A DNA stretch of 64,000 nt from Enterocloster lavalensis (GTDB taxonomy: Bacteria > Bacillota > Clostridia > Lachnospirales > Lachnospiraceae): assembly GCF_902364025.1 (NCBI RefSeq), contig NZ_CABJCG010000003.1:1-64000 (forward strand), in the 5' to 3' direction. The notes below the pieces were generated by a model. That model had not been told where the DNA came from and ran no database searches. It was given only the letters and a program-made list of their open reading frames with translations. Both the position numbers and the translations under genes were made by a program. Positions 24,345-32,369 of this stretch are shown in pieces; positions within the stretch are counted from its first letter, which is position 1; every line of letters starts with the position of its first letter.

Positions 24345-26531
24345 ATGGGGGTACGGATTGCCATTGCCAGCTACGGCACCTTTGAGCAGTTTATTCATCA
24401 GATCAAGCCGTTTTATTCGGAGGAGGTGGAGTTTGTCATACTGAACGCCCTGTTCGAGGACTTAAAGGACGAGGTGCGGAGGCTGGAGAAGGACCACTCG
24501 GTGGATGTGTTTGTGGGAAGCGGCGGAAATGGGCGCTTTCTGGAGAAGTACGTGCAGGAAACGCCTTTTGTGAAAGTAAAGGTGACGGGCTTCGATTTTC
24601 TCCTGGCCCTCAAAAAGGCGGCGCAGTACGGAAAATGTACCGGGCTTATCACCTTCGGCGAACGGGTGCCCTTCGTGTCCTCGGTGAAGGAGCTGCTGAA
24701 CGTGGAGGTGACGGAGCGGGTTTACCACCAGTCCAGCGAGATCGACCAGGTACTCGCCGATCTGTACAACCAGGGCATCGAGGACGTGATCGGTACGGCT
24801 TTTGTGCTGGAGCGGGCGGCGCTCAAGGGGATGCGGGGGCATTACATCTGGTCCGTGGACGGCGTGAAAACGGCGGTGGACACCGCGGTTCAGGTGGCGC
24901 TCGCCAAGCGGCAGGACGCAAAAAAGGCCCACAAGCTGGCCAGCATCCTGCAAACGATTCATGAAGGCGTGATCGTCACCGATGAGCAGGGAATCGTCAA
25001 TGAGTTCAACACCAGCGCGGAGAAGATTTTGAAGATCGACCGCGGGGACGTGATGGGACGCCCGGTCCAGGACGTGCTGCCCAACACGCGTTTGAACGTG
25101 GTGATCGAGCGGCAGCGGGAGGAGTACAACAAGATTCAGGATGTGGGGAACGTGAAGATTCTCACCAACCGCTGCCCCATTTTCAGCCAGGGACGGCTGA
25201 TCGGGGCTTTGGCCACCTTCCAGAGTATTGAGGAGGTGTCCGAGGCGGAGGGGAAGATCCGGCGGAAGCTGTACACCAGAGGTTTTGTGGCGGGCACCCG
25301 GTTTGAGGATATGCAGGGGGCCTGCGCGGCATTTCAGGATATCGTACACATCGGCAGAGAGTACGCCAAGAGCGACGCCACCATCCTGATCTCCGGGGAG
25401 ACGGGCACGGGCAAGGAGCTGTTCGCCCAGAGCCTTCACAACGAGAGCGACCGGAGCCGTATGCCCTTTGTGGCCATCAACTGCGCGGCGGTGCCGCCCA
25501 ATATCCTGGAGAGCGAGCTCTTCGGCTACGAGGAGGGGGCCTTCACCGGCGCCAGACGCGGCGGGAAAAAGGGAGTGTTCGAGCTGGCCCATGAAGGGAC
25601 CCTGTTTCTGGATGAGATCGGGGAGATTTCCATGGACATCCAGCTGCGGTTCCTGCGGGCTTTGGAACAGCGGGAGGTATTCCGTCTGGGCGGCGAAAAG
25701 GTGGTGCCGGTGGATATCCGGGTAATCGCGGCCACCAACAAGAACCTCTGGCAGATGGTGAAGGAGGGGAAGTTCCGGGAGGACCTGTACTACCGGCTGA
25801 ACGTGCTGGCGATCCACCTGCCCGCGCTCCGGGACCGGCGGGAGGATATCCCGCTGCTGATCAATCATTTCCTGAAAGAATTCCGGCCCGACCTGCCGGA
25901 CGGGAAACGGCTGGAGCTGGCAGGAATCCCCTTCCTGCGCGCCTACCACTGGCCGGGAAATATACGGGAGCTGAGGAATGTGGTGGAGCGGATGGCTGTT
26001 CTGTATAAGGATGGGATGGATGCGGAGCGGCTGGCAATGCAGGCGTTGTCTGTGAATGAAGAGGTGGATGGGGGGTGGGCCTGGAGTGCGGCCGGGGGCA
26101 TGGCCGGGGGCGCTGGCGGCATGGCCGGGGCGGCGGACGGAATGGCCGGAGCGACTGGCGGCATAGCCGGGGCGACTGGCGGCATGGCCGGAGCGACCGG
26201 GGGCGTGGCCGGGGCGGCGGGTGGCATAGCCGGAGCGGCTGGCGGCGCGACCGGGGATACTGGCGGCATAGCCGGAGCGACTGATGGCACGGCCGGCATG
26301 GCCGGTGGCAGCTTTGGCCCCACCGCTCCGCCCTCCCCCGCCTCTCCCCTTCCCCTCTCCTCCTGGATTCTGGCGGACAGGCAGCGCAGGGAGCGGGACG
26401 AGATTCTACTCGCCTTGCGCCAGTGCGGCGGAAGCCGCACCCAGGCGGCCAGGCTTCTGGGCGTCAGCCGCTCCACGCTCTGGCGGAAAATGCAGGCTCT
26501 TGGTATATTGATTGGACCGAAGTCATACTAA
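24345..26531 (+). CDS. sigma54-dependent activator with PrpR-N sensor, PAS, AAA+ and Fis-type HTH domains
   Basis: A 728-residue bacterial enhancer-binding protein. A PrpR-N-type sensor spans about 1-180, a PAS domain about 195-310 (IHEGVIVTDEQGIVNEFN), the AAA+ domain about 320-570 with Walker A GETGTGKE near 351, the sigma54-contact loop GAFTGA, and the R-finger region, and a Fis-like HTH ends the protein (GGSRTQAARLLGVSRSTLWR). Between AAA+ and HTH lies a ten-copy seven-residue repeat (584-653). The ATG at 24345 follows TTGGAGGTAG. PrpR proteins sense propionate metabolites such as 2-methylcitrate; here the most likely target is the -24/-12 promoter at 29327, ahead of an isocitrate-lyase-family gene. 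Confidence 0.93.
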   Translation: MGVRIAIASYGTFEQFIHQIKPFYSEEVEFVILNALFEDLKDEVRRLEKDHSVDVFVGSGGNGRFLEKYVQETPFVKVKVTGFDFLLALKKAAQYGKCTGLITFGERVPFVSSVKELLNVEVTERVYHQSSEIDQVLADLYNQGIEDVIGTAFVLERAALKGMRGHYIWSVDGVKTAVDTAVQVALAKRQDAKKAHKLASILQTIHEGVIVTDEQGIVNEFNTSAEKILKIDRGDVMGRPVQDVLPNTRLNVVIERQREEYNKIQDVGNVKILTNRCPIFSQGRLIGALATFQSIEEVSEAEGKIRRKLYTRGFVAGTRFEDMQGACAAFQDIVHIGREYAKSDATILISGETGTGKELFAQSLHNESDRSRMPFVAINCAAVPPNILESELFGYEEGAFTGARRGGKKGVFELAHEGTLFLDEIGEISMDIQLRFLRALEQREVFRLGGEKVVPVDIRVIAATNKNLWQMVKEGKFREDLYYRLNVLAIHLPALRDRREDIPLLINHFLKEFRPDLPDGKRLELAGIPFLRAYHWPGNIRELRNVVERMAVLYKDGMDAERLAMQALSVNEEVDGGWAWSAAGGMAGGAGGMAGAADGMAGATGGIAGATGGMAGATGGVAGAAGGIAGAAGGATGDTGGIAGATDGTAGMAGGSFGPTAPPSPASPLPLSSWILADRQRRERDEILLALRQCGGSRTQAARLLGVSRSTLWRKMQALGILIGPKSY
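26094..26303 (+). repeat. Ten tandem copies of a 21-bp unit inside the sigma54 activator gene
   Basis: Ten in-frame 21-bp units encode variants of GG-x-A-G-A-x (GGMAGAT, GGIAGAT, GGVAGAA, DGMAGAT and so on), residues 584-653. Units differ at several positions, so the array is degenerate, but its length is a multiple of three throughout. It forms a flexible Gly/Ala linker between the ATPase and the DNA-binding domain. Most relatives have a short linker here. Copy number could vary by slippage without breaking the frame. Confidence 0.92.
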
Positions 26532-26905
26532 AGGGGCTGAAAGCATACTGACAGGGCCGAAATATGCCCTCACACCGCGAAATATCCCCCCGGGAGCAGC
26601 CCCCCGCCACGGGATGCCGAAGCCCGGAGCCCAAATCCCCCCTCCCCCCCAATACCAGCCCCGCTCCCAAACAATTCCTTCCCACCCCTGGCATACCACC
26701 CTCATCATCCGGTATCCCGCCAAAATGTTTCCCCCAAAAAGACACACGTTCGTGTGCGTAACACAAATACATTTTATCAAATTTTGTCCGTCTATCGCGG
26801 ATTTTTCCCTTGCTATTTGCCCTCCCTCCCCTTATAATGAAATCATAAGATACCCGGAAACAAGGCAAATTTCACACTCACATCATATGACAAGGGGGTT
26901 ATATC
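26532..26905 (+). promoter_or_regulatory. Non-coding region with G4 motif, palindrome and tdh promoter
   Basis: No gene is seen in these 374 bases. The first half is C-rich; CCC-N4-CCC-N4-CCCCCC-N1-CCCCCCC at 26623-26650 makes a canonical G-quadruplex motif on the minus strand. CACACG-TT-CGTGTG (26743-26756) is a 14-bp inverted repeat. A sigma70 promoter for tdh is formed by TTGCTA (26810-26815), 17 bp, TATAAT (26833-26838), with the ribosome site AAGGGGG before 26906. Confidence 0.6.
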
Positions 26906-27967
26906 ATGCAGGAGCAGACCATGTGGGCATTGACCAAGAAGAAACCGGAAGCCGGGCTGTGGATGGAGCGCGTGCCGGTTCCCGAGGTGGGGCCCAACGA
27001 CGTGAAGATTAAGATTCACAAGACGGCCATCTGCGGCACGGACGTACATATCTACCAGTGGAACGACTGGGCAAGGCACACGATTCCCGTCGGGCTTACG
27101 GCGGGCCACGAGTACGTGGGCGAGATCGTGGAGGTGGGGTCCGGGGTGGACGGACACAGCGTGGGGGATCTGGTGTCCGGCGAGGGACACATCACCTGCG
27201 GGAAATGCCGCAACTGCCTGGAAGGACACAAGGAGAACTGCCGGGACGCCAAGGGCGTTGGGGTGAACCGCAACGGCGCGTTTGCGGAATATCTGGTGAT
27301 CCCCTCCTCCAACGTCTGGAGCTGCCGACCCAACATCCCGGAGGAGCTCTACGCCATCTTTGATCCCTTCGGCAACGCCACCCACACGGCCCGCTCCTTC
27401 GACGTGCTGGGCGAGGATGTGCTGATCTCCGGCGCTGGCCCCATCGGCATCATGGCCGCGGCCATCGCCAAGTTCAGCGGGGCCCGCCATGTGGTGGTGA
27501 CGGACATGAACGAGTACCGCCTGGAGCTGGCCCGGAAGCTGGGCGCCACCAGAACCATCAATTTAAATGAGGAAAAGCTGGACCAGGTGATGAAATCCAT
27601 CGGAATGACCGAGGGATTTGACGTGGGAATGGAGATGTCGGGAAGCCCGAAAGCGCTCCACGACATGATCCACCACATGAAGCACGGCGGAAAGATGGCC
27701 CTTCTGGGGCTTCAGGGACGGGAAACCGTGGTGGACCTGGAAACGGTCATTTTCAACGGCCTGACGCTCAAGGGAATCTACGGGCGGAAGGTCTGGGATA
27801 CCTGGTACACCATGACCACCATGATCGAGGCGGGACTGGACATTTCCCCGATCATCACCCACCATTTTGATATCCGCGACTATGAAAAGGGATTTGAAGC
27901 CATGATTTCCGGCCAGTCCGGCAAGGTGATCCTGGACTGGTCCCATATCAACGAATCTGAATCATAA
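26906..27967 (+). CDS. tdh: L-threonine 3-dehydrogenase
   Basis: A 353-residue zinc-dependent medium-chain dehydrogenase that oxidises L-threonine to 2-amino-3-ketobutyrate with NAD. It matches E. coli Tdh along its whole length: [39 protein letters not shown] (structural zinc cysteines), [41 protein letters not shown] (NAD loop) and the end [11 protein letters not shown]. The ATG at 26906 follows AAGGGGG; the protein has a few extra residues (QEQT) before the usual start. Forms a two-gene operon with kbl. Confidence 0.96.
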   Translation: MQEQTMWALTKKKPEAGLWMERVPVPEVGPNDVKIKIHKTAICGTDVHIYQWNDWARHTIPVGLTAGHEYVGEIVEVGSGVDGHSVGDLVSGEGHITCGKCRNCLEGHKENCRDAKGVGVNRNGAFAEYLVIPSSNVWSCRPNIPEELYAIFDPFGNATHTARSFDVLGEDVLISGAGPIGIMAAAIAKFSGARHVVVTDMNEYRLELARKLGATRTINLNEEKLDQVMKSIGMTEGFDVGMEMSGSPKALHDMIHHMKHGGKMALLGLQGRETVVDLETVIFNGLTLKGIYGRKVWDTWYTMTTMIEAGLDISPIITHHFDIRDYEKGFEAMISGQSGKVILDWSHINESES

Positions 27968-27982
27968 AAAGGAGAGGCAGCT

Positions 27983-29182
27983 ATGGCCCGTAAAAACGAC
28001 ATATTAAGTATTTTCGCCGGCACTGTGGAAGAGATAAAGGAAGCCGGTCTGTTCAAGGGGGAAGCCCCCATCGCCTCCGCCCAGGGCGCAAGGGTGCGCC
28101 TGGAGGACGGACGGGAAGTGATCAACATGTGCGCCAACAACTACCTGGGCCTTGGAGACAGCCCCAGGCTGATCGAGGCGGCCAAGAGAACCTACGACGA
28201 GCGGGGCTACGGCATGGCATCGGTCCGGTTCATCTGCGGAACCCAGGACATCCACAAGCAGCTGGAGGAGAGAATTTCCCGTTTTCTGGGAACGGACGAC
28301 ACCATCCTCTACTCTTCCTGCTTTGACGCAAACGGCGGACTCTTCGAGACCCTTCTGGGCCCGGAGGACGCGGTGATCAGCGACGAGCTGAACCACGCCT
28401 CCATCATCGACGGCGTGCGCCTGTGCAAGGCCAAACGGCTCCGCTACAAAAACAACGACATGGAGGATCTGGAAAACCGTTTAAAGGATGCAGATGCGCT
28501 TGGGGCCAGAATCAAACTCATCGCCACCGACGGCGTGTTCTCCATGGACGGCATTATCTGCAATCTGAAGGGCGTCTGCGACCTGGCCGACCGGTACAAC
28601 GCCCTGGTCATGGTGGACGACAGCCACGCGGTGGGATTTGTGGGCAAACACGGCCGCGGAACGCCGGAGTACAACGGCGTGGAGGGCCGGGTTGACATTA
28701 TCACCGGCACCCTGGGCAAGGCCCTTGGCGGGGCTTCCGGCGGCTATACCTCCGGGCGCAAGGAGATCATCGACCTGCTCCGCCAGAGAAGCCGCCCCTA
28801 CCTGTTCTCCAACACCCTGGCCCCGGCCATTGTGGGGGCCAGCCTGGAGCTGTTCGACATGCTGGAGGAGAGCACTGCGCTGCGGGATCAGCTGGAGGAC
28901 ACCACCGCCTACTACCGCAAACAGCTGACCGATAACGGCTTCGATATCATCCCCGGCACCCATCCCTGCGTTCCGGTGATGCTCTACGACGAGAAGCTGG
29001 CCGGGGAATTCGCCCGGCGCATGATGGAAAAGGGCGTCTACGTGGTGGCCTTCTCCTTCCCGGTGGTTCCCAAGGGCAAAGCCCGCATCCGCACCCAGGT
29101 GTGCGCCAGCCATACCCGGAAAGATATCGACTTCATCGTGAAGTGCTTTATTGAGGTGCGGCAGGAAATGGGGCTGGCCTGA
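27983..29182 (+). CDS. kbl: Glycine C-acetyltransferase (2-amino-3-ketobutyrate CoA ligase)
   Basis: A 399-residue PLP enzyme of the alpha-oxoamine synthase family that cleaves 2-amino-3-ketobutyrate with CoA to glycine and acetyl-CoA. Visible marks: [55 protein letters not shown] and the PLP-lysine motif [10 protein letters not shown] near residue 245. The ATG is 15 bp after the tdh stop, with AAAAGGAGAGG. Tdh and Kbl act in sequence on an unstable intermediate, so the pairing is functional. Confidence 0.96.
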   Translation: MARKNDILSIFAGTVEEIKEAGLFKGEAPIASAQGARVRLEDGREVINMCANNYLGLGDSPRLIEAAKRTYDERGYGMASVRFICGTQDIHKQLEERISRFLGTDDTILYSSCFDANGGLFETLLGPEDAVISDELNHASIIDGVRLCKAKRLRYKNNDMEDLENRLKDADALGARIKLIATDGVFSMDGIICNLKGVCDLADRYNALVMVDDSHAVGFVGKHGRGTPEYNGVEGRVDIITGTLGKALGGASGGYTSGRKEIIDLLRQRSRPYLFSNTLAPAIVGASLELFDMLEESTALRDQLEDTTAYYRKQLTDNGFDIIPGTHPCVPVMLYDEKLAGEFARRMMEKGVYVVAFSFPVVPKGKARIRTQVCASHTRKDIDFIVKCFIEVRQEMGLA

Positions 29183-29211
29183 GACGCCCCCCGGTTCACC
29201 TCCCTCCCCCA

Positions 29212-29244
29212 GAAACATTTCATACCCGAAACACACCCGAAACA
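29212..29244 (+). promoter_or_regulatory. Three GAAACA repeats upstream of the -24/-12 promoter
   Basis: GAAACA occurs at 29212-29217, 29228-29233 and 29239-29244, two of them as CCCGAAACA. They lie 83-115 bp upstream of the sigma54 promoter, a suitable distance for enhancer sites of the PrpR-type activator. The repeats are short and could be chance. Confidence 0.35.
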
Positions 29245-29269
29245 TTTTCAAAACAAATTTTAAACACAT

Positions 29270-29311
29270 GGCATCCGAATCGCTTAAAACCCGGTTCGGA
29301 TGCCTTTTTTT
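29270..29311 (+). terminator. Intrinsic terminator of tdh-kbl
   Basis: GGCATCCGAA (29270-29279) pairs with TTCGGATGCC (29295-29304), then seven T residues. It ends the tdh-kbl transcript just before the sigma54 promoter. Confidence 0.92.
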
Positions 29312-29326
29312 GCCCTCTTCCACCTT

Positions 29327-29341
29327 TGGCACGGAATTTGC
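29327..29341 (+). promoter_or_regulatory. sigma54 (RpoN) -24/-12 promoter
   Basis: TGGCACGGAATTTGC matches the RpoN consensus TGGCACG-N4-TTGC exactly, with GG at 29328-29329 and GC at 29340-29341 separated by 10 bp. Transcription would start about 29353, 30 bp before the lyase-family gene. It needs an AAA+ activator, and the only one in the window is the PrpR-type protein at 24345-26531. Confidence 0.88.
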
Positions 29342-29382
29342 TTCTATAAAACAGTATCAAACACAATTCAAGGAGGGTGCGT

Positions 29383-30249
29383 ATGACAGCAGCAAGAAAA
29401 TTGAGAGAGCTCTTAAAGGGCAATGAGACATTGATCGCTCCCGGCGCTTATGACGCCTGGACGGCGCGGCTGATCTCGGAGAGCGGATTCCCGGTGGTCT
29501 ACATGACCGGATACGGGGTGTCGGCCAGCGTGCTGGGCAAGCCGGACATCGGCCTGATCACCCTGGCGGAGATGGCGGACATGGCGCGCAACATTGTGGA
29601 CGCCTCCGGGGACACCCCGGTGATCGCGGACGCGGACAACGGCTACGGCGGGCTGATGAACGTGATGCGCACGGTGGCCCTCTACGAGCAGGCGGGCGTG
29701 GCGGCCATTCAGCTGGAGGACCAGGTGACGCCCAAGCGCTGCGGCCACATGGAGGGCAAGGAAGTCATTTCCAAGGAGGAGATGGTGGCGAAGATCAAAG
29801 CGGCGGTTGCGGCCCGGAAGGACCCGGACTTCTGCATCCTGGCCCGCACCGACGCCCGGGCGGTGAACGGCTTTGAGGACGCCCTGGACCGGGCGCTGGC
29901 CTACGAGAAGGCGGGGGCCGATATCATTTTCTTCGAAGCGCCCAGGTCGGTGGAGGAAATGCGCACGGTGGGCAAAACTCTCTCCGTTCCCCTGTTGGCC
30001 AACATGGTGGAGCACGGGAAAACGCCGCTCCTTCCGGCCCAGGAGCTGTTCGAGATCGGCTACCGCATCGCCATCTACCCGGTGTCCGCCCTCTACATCG
30101 CCACCAAGGCGGTAAAGGAATTCCTGGGACGACTGGCCCGGGATAAGACCAGCGAGACGTCCCTGGAACAGATGGTGGATTTCCCCACCTTCAACAACAT
30201 GATCCATTTACACGAGATCAGAGCCCTGGAACAGTCATTTCTGGAATAG
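29383..30249 (+). CDS. Isocitrate lyase/PEP mutase-family C-C lyase (methylisocitrate- or dimethylmalate-lyase-like)
   Basis: A 288-residue TIM-barrel enzyme. The KRCGH loop (K118-H122, catalytic cysteine C120) is the lyase signature of isocitrate, 2-methylisocitrate and 2,3-dimethylmalate lyases and argues against PEP mutase; DADNGYGG carries the magnesium-site aspartates. Length fits PrpB and dimethylmalate lyase rather than full isocitrate lyase. I take the ATG at 29383, six bases after AAGGAGG; a GTG at 29377 overlaps that site. Followed by a dicarboxylate-type carrier and driven by a sigma54 promoter. No prpC or prpD lies in the window, so a complete methylcitrate cycle is not shown. Confidence 0.85.
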   Translation: MTAARKLRELLKGNETLIAPGAYDAWTARLISESGFPVVYMTGYGVSASVLGKPDIGLITLAEMADMARNIVDASGDTPVIADADNGYGGLMNVMRTVALYEQAGVAAIQLEDQVTPKRCGHMEGKEVISKEEMVAKIKAAVAARKDPDFCILARTDARAVNGFEDALDRALAYEKAGADIIFFEAPRSVEEMRTVGKTLSVPLLANMVEHGKTPLLPAQELFEIGYRIAIYPVSALYIATKAVKEFLGRLARDKTSETSLEQMVDFPTFNNMIHLHEIRALEQSFLE

Positions 30250-30308
30250 GGGCGGCGTAACCATTAACAGCACGGGGGTGTGCTCTACCGGATTGGGAGG
30301 TATATGAG

Positions 30309-31598
30309 ATGACCAGCTATCTGATAATATTGTCCATATTTATATCCGTAGCCATCGGCTACAAATGCAAGATCAACGTGGGAATCATCGCCATGGCCTT
30401 TGCCTATATTTTCGGCTGCTTTGTGCTGGGCTTAAAGTCCAGCGCTGTGATCGCCATGTGGCCCACCAGCCTGTTCTACTTCATCCTGATGGTCTCCTTC
30501 TTCTACGGCATCGCCATGACCAACGGGACGCTGATGCTGATCGCGGAAAATGCCATCTACCTATGCCGGAACAGGGCCTGGTTCATCCCGATTCTGCTCT
30601 GGCTGATCTCCTTTGGCATCTCCGGCCTGGGCCCCGGCCCTGTGACCGTGTTCGCCTTCATGGCCCCTCTGGTCATGGCCACGGCCGACAAGATCGGCAT
30701 GAACAAGATCATCGGCACCATCTGCGTGGTGGGTGCGGGCGTGGCGGGCGGCTACACGCCCATCAGCCTCTGCTACGCCACGGTGCGCAACTGCCTGGTG
30801 ACGGCGGGTTACGAGGGGGAAACGCTGATTGCGGACCTGAATAAGATCGCATTCAACAACATCCTGGCCCAGGTGCTGATTTTCGCCATCATCTACCTGA
30901 TTTTTAAGGGCTGGACCGTCCAGGTGTCAAAGGAAATCAAGCGGCCCGAGCCGTTTACCAAAAAACAGGTCCAGACCCTGGCCCTGATCGTGATCGGCCT
31001 GGCCGTGATGATCATTTTCCCGCTGCTCAAAAACTTTATGCCGGATTCCGCCTTTATCGCAGCCGTTTCCAAGGGCCTGGAGCCCAGCCTGGTGTCCACG
31101 GTGCTGCTGGTGATCGCCCTGATGTTAAAGCTGGGCGACCAGAAGAAGGCGCTGAACTTCGTGCCATTTTCCACCATTATATTGGTCTGCGGCGTTGGAA
31201 TGCTGGTGTCCGTGGCCACCCAGGCCGGAGCCGTGGATATGTTCTCCTCCTGGATCGGCGACAACTTAAGCGCCACCGCAGCCAAGCTGGTGATCGCGCT
31301 GGTGGCGGGCTGCATGAGCTTCTTCTCCAGCACCCTGGGCGTGGTGGGCCCGGCTCTGATCCCCATGATCCCCAATATCGCGGGGGCCACGGGCGTCAGC
31401 GTGACGGCTCTGGTGTCCGGGATCATGATCGGCGGCCATTTCGCAGGCGTTTCCCCCTTCTCCACCGGCGGCGCTATGACCCTGGCGGGCGAGAACAACG
31501 AGGAAGCGAAAAACAAGCTGTTTATCCAGCTGATGGTGCTGTCCATCGCATCCATTCTCTTTGCATCGGTGCTGGTGTTTATCGGAGTGATCCGGTAA
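30309..31598 (+). CDS. MatC-like dicarboxylate carrier (ion transporter superfamily)
   Basis: A 429-residue membrane protein with about 12 hydrophobic segments in two halves. GLGPGPVTVFAFMAPLVMA near residue 105 and the second-half repeat SSTLGVVGPALIPMIPNI are the re-entrant hairpin motifs of the IT superfamily; the N-terminus resembles the MatC malonate/dicarboxylate carrier family. The ATG follows GGGAGGTATATGAG. Co-transcribed with the lyase-family gene, it likely imports that enzyme's substrate, a C4-C6 di- or tricarboxylate. The gap 30250-30308 contains a small AGCAC/GTGCT hairpin. Confidence 0.82.
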   Translation: MTSYLIILSIFISVAIGYKCKINVGIIAMAFAYIFGCFVLGLKSSAVIAMWPTSLFYFILMVSFFYGIAMTNGTLMLIAENAIYLCRNRAWFIPILLWLISFGISGLGPGPVTVFAFMAPLVMATADKIGMNKIIGTICVVGAGVAGGYTPISLCYATVRNCLVTAGYEGETLIADLNKIAFNNILAQVLIFAIIYLIFKGWTVQVSKEIKRPEPFTKKQVQTLALIVIGLAVMIIFPLLKNFMPDSAFIAAVSKGLEPSLVSTVLLVIALMLKLGDQKKALNFVPFSTIILVCGVGMLVSVATQAGAVDMFSSWIGDNLSATAAKLVIALVAGCMSFFSSTLGVVGPALIPMIPNIAGATGVSVTALVSGIMIGGHFAGVSPFSTGGAMTLAGENNEEAKNKLFIQLMVLSIASILFASVLVFIGVIR

Positions 31599-31635
31599 AA
31601 TCCGGCCAGATATTACGGCATTCCTGTATCGAACG

Positions 31636-31673
31636 TAAAAAGTACCGCAAGCCCAGCACTTGCGGTACTTTTA
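31636..31673. terminator. Bidirectional terminator between MatC-like carrier and ABC trio
   Basis: TAAAAAGTACCGCAAG (31636-31651) pairs with CTTGCGGTACTTTTA ending at 31673. It serves the sigma54 operon and the converging ABC operon. Confidence 0.88.
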
Positions 31674-31689
31674 TGAATGCAATGGGCCG

Positions 31690-32343
31690 TCACGTCAAAT
31701 GTCCCGATACCAATGCAATTTTATGGTCTTCAATCAGATAAACCTGGTCGCACAGCAGCTCGATATCCTGGTAATGGTGGGACGTGAGAAACATTGTTTT
31801 TCCTTCCGCCTTCAGTTCCAGCAGCATCTGCTTCATTTCCTCATAAGTCTGATAGTCCAGCGCGTTAAACGGTTCATCCAGCACGAGAATATCCTGGTTC
31901 TCCATAATCGCCTGCGCCAGGCCGAGTTTTTGTTTCATCCCGAGAGAGTAATTGTCTACCTTTGTTTTGTTTTCAGGATCCAACCCTACTTTCAACATGG
32001 CCTCCCGAATCTCTCGTTCGCCGATCTTCCCCTGAATCGCGGCCAGAAATTTCAGGTTCTGCAGACCGCTGTAGATTCCAACAAAACCCGGGGAGTTGAT
32101 AAATACGCCCACGTGCTCGGGAAAATCCCGTCCCTTTCCCAGCTGTTTTCCGCGAATCAGCACCTGGCCCGAATCCGGGCGTTCAAACCCGCAGAGAATT
32201 TTGAATAGTACGGATTTCCCGCTCCCGTTGGCCCCCACAAGGCCGACCGCGGCTCCCTTCTTCACAGAAAAGGAAATATTTTCCAGCACAATGTTCTGCC
32301 CAAAGCGTTTTGTGATATTGTTCAGTTCAATATAAGCGTCCAT
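31690..32343 (-). CDS. ABC transporter ATP-binding protein (lantibiotic/bacitracin-immunity-like)
   Basis: A 217-residue ATPase: Walker A GANGSGKS, signature YSLGMKQKL, Walker B ILVLDEP and H-loop TSHHY. It is short, without a C-terminal domain, as in exporters of the LanF/BcrA type. The ATG follows AGGAGGCAG. Last gene of a three-gene unit with two hydrophobic proteins, downstream of a two-component system. No peptide precursor was found nearby, so immunity, stress response or export of an unknown compound are all possible. Confidence 0.88.
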   Translation of the reverse strand: MDAYIELNNITKRFGQNIVLENISFSVKKGAAVGLVGANGSGKSVLFKILCGFERPDSGQVLIRGKQLGKGRDFPEHVGVFINSPGFVGIYSGLQNLKFLAAIQGKIGEREIREAMLKVGLDPENKTKVDNYSLGMKQKLGLAQAIMENQDILVLDEPFNALDYQTYEEMKQMLLELKAEGKTMFLTSHHYQDIELLCDQVYLIEDHKIALVSGHLT

Positions 32344-32369
32344 AACTGCCTCCTACGGATTTCATGATT

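Noticed and set aside
24462..25949. 495-residue antisense frame over the sigma54 activator
   Set aside because: No domain, ribosome site or conservation signal; the opposing strand encodes an unmistakable AAA+ protein.
26094..26303. CRISPR array or mobile-element repeat
   Set aside because: The units are contiguous 21-mers without spacers, stay in frame and encode a Gly/Ala linker inside one protein.
29377..29382. GTG start for the lyase-family gene
   Set aside because: It overlaps the AAGGAGG ribosome site; the ATG at 29383 has correct spacing.
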